Assembly (NCBI GenBank): GCA_023259675.1
Contig: JALRGT010000032.1
Span: forward strand, 1-34,054
DNA length: 34,054 nt
Direction: 5' to 3'
DNA from: Flavobacterium sp.
GTDB lineage: Bacteria > Bacteroidota > Bacteroidia > Flavobacteriales > Flavobacteriaceae
Shown: one piece after another, positions 1-6,037 of the stretch
Layout of the letters: every line of letters starts with the position of its first letter
Numbering within the stretch: the stretch's first letter is position 1
The notes under the pieces: model-generated
What the model was told of the DNA's origin: nothing
The model's database searches: none
Seen by the model: only the letters and a program-made list of their open reading frames with translations
Made by a program: the position numbers and the translations under genes

Positions 1-1
1 A

Positions 2-100
2 GACATTCAACCCACCGAACTTCACCAACGTGTTCCATTTATTTGTGGCAGTACAAATATGGTTGAAGATGTAGAAGCTTTTATAAAAGCGACTCAATAA
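2..100 (+). CDS. fbp: Fructose-1,6-bisphosphatase class I, C-terminal end (gene cut by the window edge)
   Basis: The reading frame is open from the first bases to the TAA at 98-100 and encodes 32 residues. They include the blocks [11 protein letters not shown] and NMVEDVEAF. The pattern RVP-hydrophobic-GS-x-NMVE-x-x-E-x-F is characteristic of the last strand and helix of class I fructose-1,6-bisphosphatases, which dephosphorylate fructose-1,6-bisphosphate in gluconeogenesis. Only the tail is visible, so catalytic residues cannot be checked. It reads in the same direction as era, 61 bp upstream of it. Family recognition from this tail is good but not certain. Confidence 0.78.
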   Translation, partial: DIQPTELHQRVPFICGSTNMVEDVEAFIKATQ

Positions 101-161
101 TTTTTTCTTTATCTGCTTAGTCAAAAATAAGGTTGTAACTTTACAGCAAATTTTAAAAGGA

Positions 162-1040
162 ATGCACAAGGCAGGTTTTGTCAATATTATAGGAAATCCA
201 AACGTTGGGAAATCAACTCTAATGAATGCTTTTGTGGGAGAACAGCTGTCTATCATCACTTCAAAAGCGCAAACAACACGCCATAGAATTTTAGGGATTG
301 TTAATGGCGATGATTTTCAAGTGGTACTTTCGGATACACCAGGAATTATAAAGCCTGCATATGAGTTACAAACTTCTATGATGCACTTTGTGAAGTCTGC
401 TTTTGAAGATGCTGATATTTTGATTTACATGGTCGAAATTGGCGAGCAAGAATTAAAAGATGAAGCCTTTTTTAATAAGATTATCCATTCCAAAATTCCG
501 GTTTTGCTGTTGTTGAACAAAATTGACAATTCCAATCAAGAGCAATTAGAAAAGCAAGTGGCTTTCTGGACTGAAAAAGTTCCAAATGCAGAAATCTATC
601 CAATATCAGCTTTGCAGAACTTCAATGTTCCCGAAGTTTTCCAAAGAATAATTTCATTGTTGCCGGAATCTCCAGCCTATTATCCCAAAGATCAATTGAC
701 CGATAAACCGGAACGTTTCTTTGTAAATGAAACCATTCGGGAGAAAATCTTATTGAACTACAGTAAAGAAATTCCGTACGCAGTTGAAATTGTTACCGAA
801 GAATTTGTGGAAACAGATGATATAATTAGAATTCGTTCTTTAATTATGGTCGAAAGAGATACTCAAAAAGGAATTATCATCGGGCATAAAGGAGCGGCAC
901 TGAAAAAAGTCGGAATGGAAGCTCGTCTAGATTTAGAAAAATTCTTTGGAAAACAAATTCATATTGAGTTATACGTGAAAGTGAACAAAAACTGGAGAAG
1001 TAACGCCAATATGTTAAAACGATTCGGATACAATCAATAA
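162..1040 (+). CDS. era: GTPase Era, 16S rRNA-binding ribosome maturation factor
   Basis: 292 residues, the usual length for Era. The GTPase domain shows the P-loop GNPNVGKS at residues 11-18, the switch region with QTTRHR near 37-42, DTPG at 58-61 and the guanine-specificity motif NKID at 119-122. A C-terminal KH domain follows, with the RNA-binding loop IIIGHKGAALKKVG near residues 240-253. Era binds the 3' end of 16S rRNA and helps the small subunit mature. The start at 162 is the only ATG that keeps the complete N-terminal strand before the P-loop. der follows on the same strand after 240 bp, a frequent pairing in flavobacteria. Nothing is unusual in the protein. Confidence 0.97.
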   Translation: MHKAGFVNIIGNPNVGKSTLMNAFVGEQLSIITSKAQTTRHRILGIVNGDDFQVVLSDTPGIIKPAYELQTSMMHFVKSAFEDADILIYMVEIGEQELKDEAFFNKIIHSKIPVLLLLNKIDNSNQEQLEKQVAFWTEKVPNAEIYPISALQNFNVPEVFQRIISLLPESPAYYPKDQLTDKPERFFVNETIREKILLNYSKEIPYAVEIVTEEFVETDDIIRIRSLIMVERDTQKGIIIGHKGAALKKVGMEARLDLEKFFGKQIHIELYVKVNKNWRSNANMLKRFGYNQ

Positions 1041-1050
1041 TAGAATGATG

Positions 1051-1135
1051 GCGTGCCCCAAGGGTCAGGCTATTCGTTACAATCTTTGTTGCCAAAAGGA
1101 AGGCAACAAAGGATTTTCACTACTATCCTTCACGC
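1051..1135. repeat. Structured dispersed intergenic element, possible small RNA
   Basis: The segment is bounded by GCGTG (1051-1055) and CACGC (1131-1135), which are exact inverse complements. Inside lies a 10-bp hairpin, 1084-1093 with 1102-1111, around an 8-nt loop. The block CCCCAAGGGTCAGGCTATTCG near 1056-1076 has the look of a conserved non-coding element that I recall from several flavobacterial genomes, best read on the minus strand, where the motifs AAGGATAGTAGTG and GAATAGCCTGACC appear. There is no open reading frame of note. Whether it is a mobile palindromic repeat or a transcribed structured RNA (the Flavo-1 motif is one candidate to test) cannot be decided here. Confidence 0.5.
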
Positions 1136-1168
1136 AAAAACAGATAGTGGCATTACAAAATAATAGAG

Positions 1169-1176
1169 TACCTTTG
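1169..1176 (+). promoter_or_regulatory. Flavobacterial -7 box (TAnnTTTG) ahead of der
   Basis: TACCTTTG is a perfect match to the Bacteroidota -7 consensus TAnnTTTG. It lies about 105 bp before the der start, just downstream of the structured element. No TTG is visible at the expected distance for the -33 box, so this is only a partial promoter match. Confidence 0.4.
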
Positions 1177-1280
1177 CAAAATATTTGAAATTAGGATTAT
1201 GAAATGCGCATTACAATAATAAGATGTAAATCAGTAGATTGTATTGCGAATTACATGTGACAAAACAATAAAAAAAACAC

Positions 1281-2591
1281 ATGAATAACATTGTTGCCAT
1301 TGTAGGAAGGCCAAACGTAGGGAAATCGACACTTTTTAATCGATTGATCCAAAGAAGAGAAGCTATTGTAGATTCAGTTTCGGGAGTAACCCGTGATAGA
1401 AACTACGGAAAAAGCGAATGGAACGGAAAGGAATTTTCAGTAATTGATACGGGCGGATACGTGCGTGGGTCGGATGACGTTTTTGAAGGCGAAATTCGTA
1501 AACAAGTAGAACTTGCTATTGATGAGGCAGATGTTATCATTTTTGTAGTAGATGTTGAGGAAGGTATTACCCCTATGGATGATGTCGTTGCGCGCTTATT
1601 GCGTAAAGTGACTAAGCCGGTTTTATTGGCGGTAAATAAGGTAGATAATGCAATGCGTGAGAAAGACGCGCTTGAGTTTTACAACTTGGGTTTAGGCGAA
1701 TATTATACGTTTGCCAGTATTTCAGGAAGTGGAACTGGAGATTTATTGGATGCATTGATCGATGCTTTTCCTGTAAAACCAGAGCCGGTTCAAGAGGCGG
1801 TAGTTTTACCTCGTTTTGCGGTGGTTGGGCGTCCAAATGCCGGTAAATCGAGTTTTATCAATGCATTAATTGGTAAAGAACGTTTTATGGTTACGGATAT
1901 CGCAGGGACAACCCGTGATGCTATTGATACTAAATTCGACCGTTTTGGTTTTGAATTTAACTTAGTGGATACGGCAGGAATCCGTCGTAAGGCCAAAGTT
2001 AAGGAAGATTTAGAGTTTTATTCTGTAATGCGTTCCGTACGTGCCATTGAGCATGCCGATATTTGTATCTTGATTATAGATGCCACTCGTGGTTTTGAAG
2101 GACAAGATCAAAGTATTTTTTGGTTAGCAGAAAAGAACAGAAAAGGAGTTGTAATCCTTGTGAATAAGTGGGATTTGGTCGAAAAGGAAACCATGTCAAC
2201 CCGTGATTACGAAGAAAAAATTAAAAAAGAATTAATGCCATTTACGGATGTGCCTATTCTTTTTGTTTCAGCATTAACAAAACAACGTTTGTTGAAAGCA
2301 TTGGAAGCAACCGTAAAAGTATATGAAAATAGACAACAACGTATTGCGACTTCAAAGTTCAACGAGTACATGTTGAAAGTGATTGAAGCTTATCCACCAC
2401 CAGCGACAAAAGGAAAATATGTAAAGATTAAATATTGCATGCAGTTGCCCACTCAAACTCCTCAGTTTGTGTTTTTTGCCAATTTGCCACAATATGTTAA
2501 AGAGCCTTATAAACGTTACCTTGAAAATAAGATACGTGAACAATGGGATTTCTCAGGTGTTCCAATTGATATTTATATTAGAGAAAAATAA
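1281..2591 (+). CDS. der: GTPase Der (EngA), 50S ribosomal subunit assembly
   Basis: 436 residues with two tandem GTPase domains followed by a KH-like domain, the arrangement unique to Der. The first P-loop GRPNVGKS is at residues 9-16, followed by DTGG and NKVD. The second P-loop GRPNAGKS is near residue 184, followed by DTAG and NKWD. The C-terminal domain ends in [11 protein letters not shown]. Der binds the large ribosomal subunit during assembly. The last codons (DIYIREK-stop) form the left copy of a 22-bp direct repeat at 2569-2590, so this gene's 3' end appears to be the integration target of the element that follows. The protein itself is intact. Confidence 0.97.
   Translation: MNNIVAIVGRPNVGKSTLFNRLIQRREAIVDSVSGVTRDRNYGKSEWNGKEFSVIDTGGYVRGSDDVFEGEIRKQVELAIDEADVIIFVVDVEEGITPMDDVVARLLRKVTKPVLLAVNKVDNAMREKDALEFYNLGLGEYYTFASISGSGTGDLLDALIDAFPVKPEPVQEAVVLPRFAVVGRPNAGKSSFINALIGKERFMVTDIAGTTRDAIDTKFDRFGFEFNLVDTAGIRRKAKVKEDLEFYSVMRSVRAIEHADICILIIDATRGFEGQDQSIFWLAEKNRKGVVILVNKWDLVEKETMSTRDYEEKIKKELMPFTDVPILFVSALTKQRLLKALEATVKVYENRQQRIATSKFNEYMLKVIEAYPPPATKGKYVKIKYCMQLPTQTPQFVFFANLPQYVKEPYKRYLENKIREQWDFSGVPIDIYIREK
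2569..2590 (+). repeat. Left attachment-site repeat, inside the 3' end of der
   Basis: This 22-bp stretch, from ATATTTATAT to GAAAAATA, encodes the final residues of Der. An exact copy lies at 5393-5414. Between the copies are an integrase remnant and genes not expected next to der. Paired identical repeats with one copy in a gene's 3' end are the usual footprint of site-specific integration by a tyrosine recombinase, which leaves the target gene complete. Confidence 0.75.
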
Positions 2592-2596
2592 TATAC

Positions 2597-2686
2597 CAAA
2601 ACAAACGAATTTCAAACACATATTGAACCCTTGTAAGTTATTGCTTTTCAAGGGTTAAATATGTGTTTTATGTTTTGTTTGTTTTG
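2597..2686 (+). terminator. Long imperfect hairpin just after der
   Basis: Arms 2614-2633 and 2649-2668 are complementary at 19 of 20 positions around a 15-nt loop. An outer 10-bp stem (2597-2606 with 2677-2686) extends the structure. It could end der transcription, although no clean U-tract follows the inner stem, or it could be a terminal structure of the integrated element. It sits inside the left repeat and is therefore probably not the ancestral der terminator. Confidence 0.5.
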
Positions 2687-2687
2687 T

Positions 2688-2708
2688 ATTTGTACCTCAT
2701 TTGTATCT
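2688..2708 (+). repeat. Left arm-type repeat of the integrated element
   Basis: A 21-bp sequence of two tandem copies of ATTTGTAcCT separated by one base. It recurs at 5340-5360 with one mismatch, near the other end. Short direct repeats near both ends are typical arm-type binding sites for tyrosine integrases. The role is inferred from position. Confidence 0.5.
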
Positions 2709-2723
2709 CAAAAAATATTTGCA

Positions 2724-2796
2724 ATGGCAGTAAAAGTAACACTTCGCAAAAAAACCAATTTCAGGTAAAAGACATACTTTGTACCTTGATTTTTAA
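2724..2796 (+). pseudogene. Tyrosine integrase, 5' remnant (frameshifted and truncated)
   Basis: From the ATG at 2724 the frame reads MAVKVTLRKK and then meets a stop through a run of seven A (2748-2754). With six A the frame continues as PISGKRHTLYLDF and then stops at 2794-2796. This matches the start of the arm-DNA-binding domain (SAM-like/Arm_DNA-bind_5 type) of Bacteroidota site-specific integrases, proteins of about 400 residues. Everything after residue 23 is missing. Its place just inside the left att-like repeat and next to an arm-type repeat is where an element's integrase is expected. The sequence similarity is from memory of the family and was not searched. Confidence 0.65.
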
Positions 2797-2893
2797 AACA
2801 TAAAAAATATGGATTATTTAGGTAGTGAAAATTTATTTTTTTCTAAATATATTATAGGCTGTGAATTGCCGAACAATACAGGTATAGATTGCA

Positions 2894-4408
2894 TTAAAAC
2901 ATACAGGTGTTGGATACAAATGCAATGTATTTACTATCTGGAGACCAGCTAGGCACATTAATAGTACCTTGACCTCCATAGATATATGCAATTGCTTTAG
3001 GCTCACCACCACCAACAGGCATTGAGCGAATTAAACAATGTTTGTAAAATGGATGGGTTGATGAGTCAATATCTTCCGGAAAAGAAATAAAGACAATACT
3101 TTTCTCATCTGGTGAAAAATGCGGAAACCAATCATTATACTTATCAAAAGTTAATTGTACTTGATTTTTACCATTTGCATCCATTTTCCATAATTGCATG
3201 GTACCCGTTCTGTTTGAATTGAAAAAAATAAACTTATTGTCAGGTGAATATTCAGAACCATCATCTAAAGTTTCTAGATCAGTTAACTGGGTTTCTTTAC
3301 CTGTAGCTACTTCAACTTCATAAATGTCATATTTGCCTTTTCTGTTAGCTGTAAATATCATTTTTTTATCGTCTTTAGACCAACTATGGAAATATGAATG
3401 CCCGACACCATCTTTAGTTACTTTTATAGGTGTATCACTTCCTTCAATGGGTAGGTAATAAATGGAGGATTTTCGTTCATCATCAGCATTGTGATGACTA
3501 ATGCCTATTTTAGTTCCATCAATGCTTAAAACATGGTCGTTATTGTTGTCATTAGCAAATCCAGTATTTAGCATCGATATCTTACCTGTAGCTAACTCAT
3601 ACTTATATAGAACACCATTTGAGTTATAAATAAGTGTTTTGCCATCTTGTGTCCAGTTAGGCGCTTGAATACTATGGTCAAAACTTGCTAATATTTTACG
3701 ATCGCCTGTTTCAACATCCATGACTTCTAAATGACTTCCTATATAATCTCTGTAAGGTTGGTAATCAGGATCAACAGGTTTAATAATTCTCACATTTTTA
3801 AATATGGCTTTTTCAACAACATCAGGATTATGCGAACATATACCCAAGCCTACAAATACCTCATTCCTTAAATTCATTTCAATTTCTGTACTTTCAAGAG
3901 GCTGACCATATTTAGCTGTCGACATAATATATGTGTTTCCAATTCTTTCCAACTGTACCACATCAGGAGCTTTATCTAGTGATTGAACAACTTGTTCTGT
4001 CTCACCGCCTTTGGTTCTTCTAAATTGTAAAGACGTTAGTCCATCACCATGAATACTGGCATTAACATGTCGTGAATCCTCATGAAAATTATCACGAATC
4101 ATCCAACCTATTTTTCGTTGAGGATCGACACCATCACCAACAAATTCTAAATGAACTCTAAGTATAAAATCACCTTGAATAGATTTCCATAGATATTGAA
4201 ATTCATCATGTTCGCCCCACATATTTGTACCTGAACCTGTCATCGTGTAAGATTGATTTTCAGGATTATAAATGGATGATCCTTCGTGTTTTACAGATCC
4301 TACATCTTGACTGTTATCGAAAATGCCTATTTTTTGTGCTGTAATCATATTTAAAGGGGATATTAACATAATTACAACAAATACTGCTTTACTAATATTG
4401 GAAATCAT
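2894..4408 (-). CDS. Secreted TolB-like beta-propeller protein (PD40 repeats)
   Basis: 504 residues. An N-terminal signal peptide ends at about residue 24 (MITAQ). Residues 25-210 form a jelly-roll-like region with GSGTNMW, GDFILRVHLEF and IGWMIRDNF, as in DUF1349-like domains. From about 220 to the end come repeated PD40/TolB propeller blades, with motifs such as APNWTQDGKTLIYNS, FHSWSKDDKKMIFTA, GSEYSPDNKFIFFNS and PSWSPDSKYIAFVSN. Proteins of this kind are often labelled biopolymer transporter TolR/TolB, but it is a stand-alone periplasmic or secreted propeller, probably binding ligands or sugars. The last residues (TCMF) follow directly on the final blade. It lies inside the 22-bp att-like repeats, so it is probably cargo of the element. 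Confidence 0.8.
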   Translation of the reverse strand: MISNISKAVFVVIMLISPLNMITAQKIGIFDNSQDVGSVKHEGSSIYNPENQSYTMTGSGTNMWGEHDEFQYLWKSIQGDFILRVHLEFVGDGVDPQRKIGWMIRDNFHEDSRHVNASIHGDGLTSLQFRRTKGGETEQVVQSLDKAPDVVQLERIGNTYIMSTAKYGQPLESTEIEMNLRNEVFVGLGICSHNPDVVEKAIFKNVRIIKPVDPDYQPYRDYIGSHLEVMDVETGDRKILASFDHSIQAPNWTQDGKTLIYNSNGVLYKYELATGKISMLNTGFANDNNNDHVLSIDGTKIGISHHNADDERKSSIYYLPIEGSDTPIKVTKDGVGHSYFHSWSKDDKKMIFTANRKGKYDIYEVEVATGKETQLTDLETLDDGSEYSPDNKFIFFNSNRTGTMQLWKMDANGKNQVQLTFDKYNDWFPHFSPDEKSIVFISFPEDIDSSTHPFYKHCLIRSMPVGGGEPKAIAYIYGGQGTINVPSWSPDSKYIAFVSNTCMF

Positions 4409-4504
4409 GTTTGTTTTAGTTTGGTTAGTAATTTATTTTTGAATTTCTAAGGTTTTAAAGTTATTAAAAAGAATGGTCGAAATGAATTGTTTGGGCATAT
4501 AATA

Positions 4505-4542
4505 AAAAAGTCTTTAACGTAAATTTTATTTAAAGACTTTTT
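4505..4542 (-). terminator. Terminator downstream of the DinB-family gene
   Basis: Perfect 13-bp stem, 4505-4517 with 4530-4542, around a 12-nt loop. On the minus strand it starts 20 bp after the DinB stop codon and ends in a run of five T. It separates that gene from the TolB-like gene, which is therefore probably transcribed independently. Confidence 0.75.
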
Positions 4543-4562
4543 AAATCGATATAAATTATGGA

Positions 4563-5075
4563 TTAATTGCTCCAAGGCGGTGTAACGCCAATAGACCTTG
4601 CATAAGCAATTAACTGCCCTTTATGTTCTCCTGTATGGTTTAAAACTACCATCATGGTGGCTAAAGTATTTAGTTTAGTAAAACCTAAATCAACTTCTTT
4701 TCCGTAATCATCAGGATTAATTTGACCCAATTTATCCAATACAAACACAAACGATTTGTTAAGGGTTTCTATAACCTTATCTTTTCCTGTAATTTTTTCC
4801 ATAGACATTAAATCCACATCTTCTGGAGGCATAAACCCTAACTTAGAAGCTAAAAAATAATTTGCTTGGGCTGTGTGCAAAATGGCTTCGCTAACAGAAC
4901 GAATACCTTCCGCAGGACGCCAACTGTATTGGTCTTCAGAAAACGCATTTGTCAATGAACCAATCTGTTGTTGATTATTACTCATTGAAGCCTGTAGGCT
5001 AGACGTTGCAACACTATCTTGGGCAGACACCAAAAATGTGGTCATAATTTAAAAAAAGGATAACAGAGTTTTCAT
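4563..5075 (-). pseudogene. DinB-superfamily protein with an in-frame stop in its signal peptide
   Basis: The main open frame (4563-5045, 160 residues) has the DinB four-helix fold with the metal-ligand histidines seen as ILHTAQAN (His57) and LNHTGEHKGQL (His137, His141). Starting there it begins MTTFLVSAQD, which is the second half of a signal peptide. Ten codons upstream in the same frame, an ATG at 5075-5073 reads MKTLLSFF, a TAA, then I and MTTFLVSAQ. Together these make a normal signal peptide interrupted by one stop codon. Either the export signal is lost, or the internal ATG gives a cytoplasmic form. DinB-like proteins are thiol S-transferase or metal-binding proteins; the substrate is unknown. 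It lies within the att-like repeats. Confidence 0.7.
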
Positions 5076-5339
5076 TTTTCTATAATGATATGAGTTAATT
5101 CTATTCTTTTTTATATTTATTCACAATCGGGTAACAATTGCAACTATCGTAAATTTTATATTTTATGGAGCTATAGCTTATGTTATACTTGATTTTATTT
5201 ATTATGGAATAACTGACTTTATTAAAGAATTTCGTGAAGCGTTATAAAAAGATTAACCTCATTAGTTGCTCTTTTTTTTTGTTCAAATAGTCAACCATAG
5301 GCAAGCTGTATACATTAGAGAAACAAAACTTTTGCAAAT

Positions 5340-5360
5340 ATTTGTACCTCATTTGTACCT
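5340..5360 (+). repeat. Right arm-type repeat of the integrated element
   Basis: Two tandem copies of ATTTGTACCT separated by one base, 20 of 21 positions identical to 2688-2708 and in the same orientation. It lies 33 bp inside the right att-like repeat. Confidence 0.5.
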
Positions 5361-5392
5361 AAAAAGTATAACTACCTAATTATTAACTTTAA

Positions 5393-5414
5393 ATATTTAT
5401 ATTAGAGAAAAATA
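5393..5414 (+). repeat. Right attachment-site repeat (copy of the der 3' end)
   Basis: An exact 22-bp copy of 2569-2590. In the der frame it would encode the IYIREK tail followed by a TAG stop, so it is a stranded copy of the der end. The terminator at 5438-5479 follows as it would after an uninterrupted der. Confidence 0.75.
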
Positions 5415-5437
5415 GTCTTTATTCCATAAATTGCAAT

Positions 5438-5479
5438 AAAAAGTTTGTCGTGTTTTGCAAAAAGCGCGACAAACTTTTT
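5438..5479. terminator. Bidirectional terminator, probably the original der terminator
   Basis: Perfect 13-bp stem, 5438-5450 with 5467-5479, with A-tract and T-tract on the two sides, so it can work in both directions. On the minus strand it follows the small membrane protein gene ending at 5520. On the plus strand it lies 24 bp after the der-like right repeat, which suggests that it served der before the insertion. Confidence 0.75.
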
Positions 5480-5519
5480 TTGATATATTTTTAGTCTTTA
5501 TGAGAAAGTATAACGTCGA

Positions 5520-5750
5520 TTACTCTTCCTCTAAAGTTTTCATTGGATGGTCCTCATACCAATCTTTAAAAGTTTTTGTGGTGGTGTAATCATCATGTAA
5601 TACGGTGTATACCATAAACAGGATTAAAGGAAAACCCAATGTGTGTAACGTCATTAGTATAGATAAAGAAATACTAGTTTGACACAAGCCTGCAAAAACA
5701 AATACATATACGGAGGTAAACCATACTAGTTTAATTGCAAAATTTTTCAT
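5520..5750 (-). CDS. Small hydrophobic membrane protein, function unknown
   Basis: 76 residues. Two hydrophobic segments, about residues 5-24 and 27-50, are separated by a short polar turn (CQTS). A charged tail follows (DDYTTTKTFKDWYEDHPMKTLEEE), so it is probably a two-span inner-membrane protein with a cytoplasmic acidic end. I do not recognise a family. The ATG at 5750 gives a start that leads straight into the first membrane segment. A strong terminator lies 41 bp downstream, and a 287-bp divergent region separates it from the barrel gene on the other strand. It lies outside the att-like repeats and so belongs to the backbone. Confidence 0.7.
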   Translation of the reverse strand: MKNFAIKLVWFTSVYVFVFAGLCQTSISLSILMTLHTLGFPLILFMVYTVLHDDYTTTKTFKDWYEDHPMKTLEEE

Positions 5751-5803
5751 GACACTATCTTTTCTATTAAAGTTACATCAGATAGTTATAAAAATTAGTT
5801 AAT

Positions 5804-5838
5804 CTAGCACTAATTAATTCTTAAAAATAGAGTGCTAG
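5804..5838. repeat. Inverted repeat in the divergent promoter region
   Basis: CTAGCACT (5804-5811) and AGTGCTAG (5831-5838) are exact inverse complements separated by 19 bp. The position between two divergent genes would suit an operator, but no regulator is implicated. The rest of 5751-6037 is AT-rich with no other clear signal except the segment shared with the second barrel gene (5915-5929). Confidence 0.3.
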
Positions 5839-6037
5839 TTTAAATGGGAAGACCGTTTGTAAATAGTTGTTTTTGTGTATTTTAAATAAAATAAAAAGTG
5901 TATTCAATGACTTGTTTTTAGAATTTAACAGCTCGGTTTTTGTGAAATGTACCTATTTAGAAATAAAAAGATAAATGTGAATTAAACCTTTTATTAATTG
6001 GTACATCTAAACTTGAAAATTAAATAAAGTTAAACAC

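Larger units (their letters stand above)
5076..5519. other. Gene-poor right end of the integrated element
   Basis: No complete gene is visible. An open frame without a start codon, ending at the TAA 5245-5247, encodes a hydrophobic stretch (FYGAIAYVILDFIYYGITD) and could be the tail of a lost membrane-protein gene. The interval also contains the right arm-type repeat, the right att-like repeat and a terminator, listed separately. The rest is AT-rich with no recognisable signal. Confidence 0.5.

Noticed and set aside
2809..2952. 47-codon plus-strand frame starting MDYLGSENLFF
   Set aside because: It overlaps the 3' end of the TolB-like gene on the other strand, has no recognisable motif and no supporting context.
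5087..5247. Hydrophobic plus-strand frame ending FIKEFREAL
   Set aside because: No ATG, GTG or TTG start in the frame; kept only as a remark in the intergenic description as a possible gene remnant.
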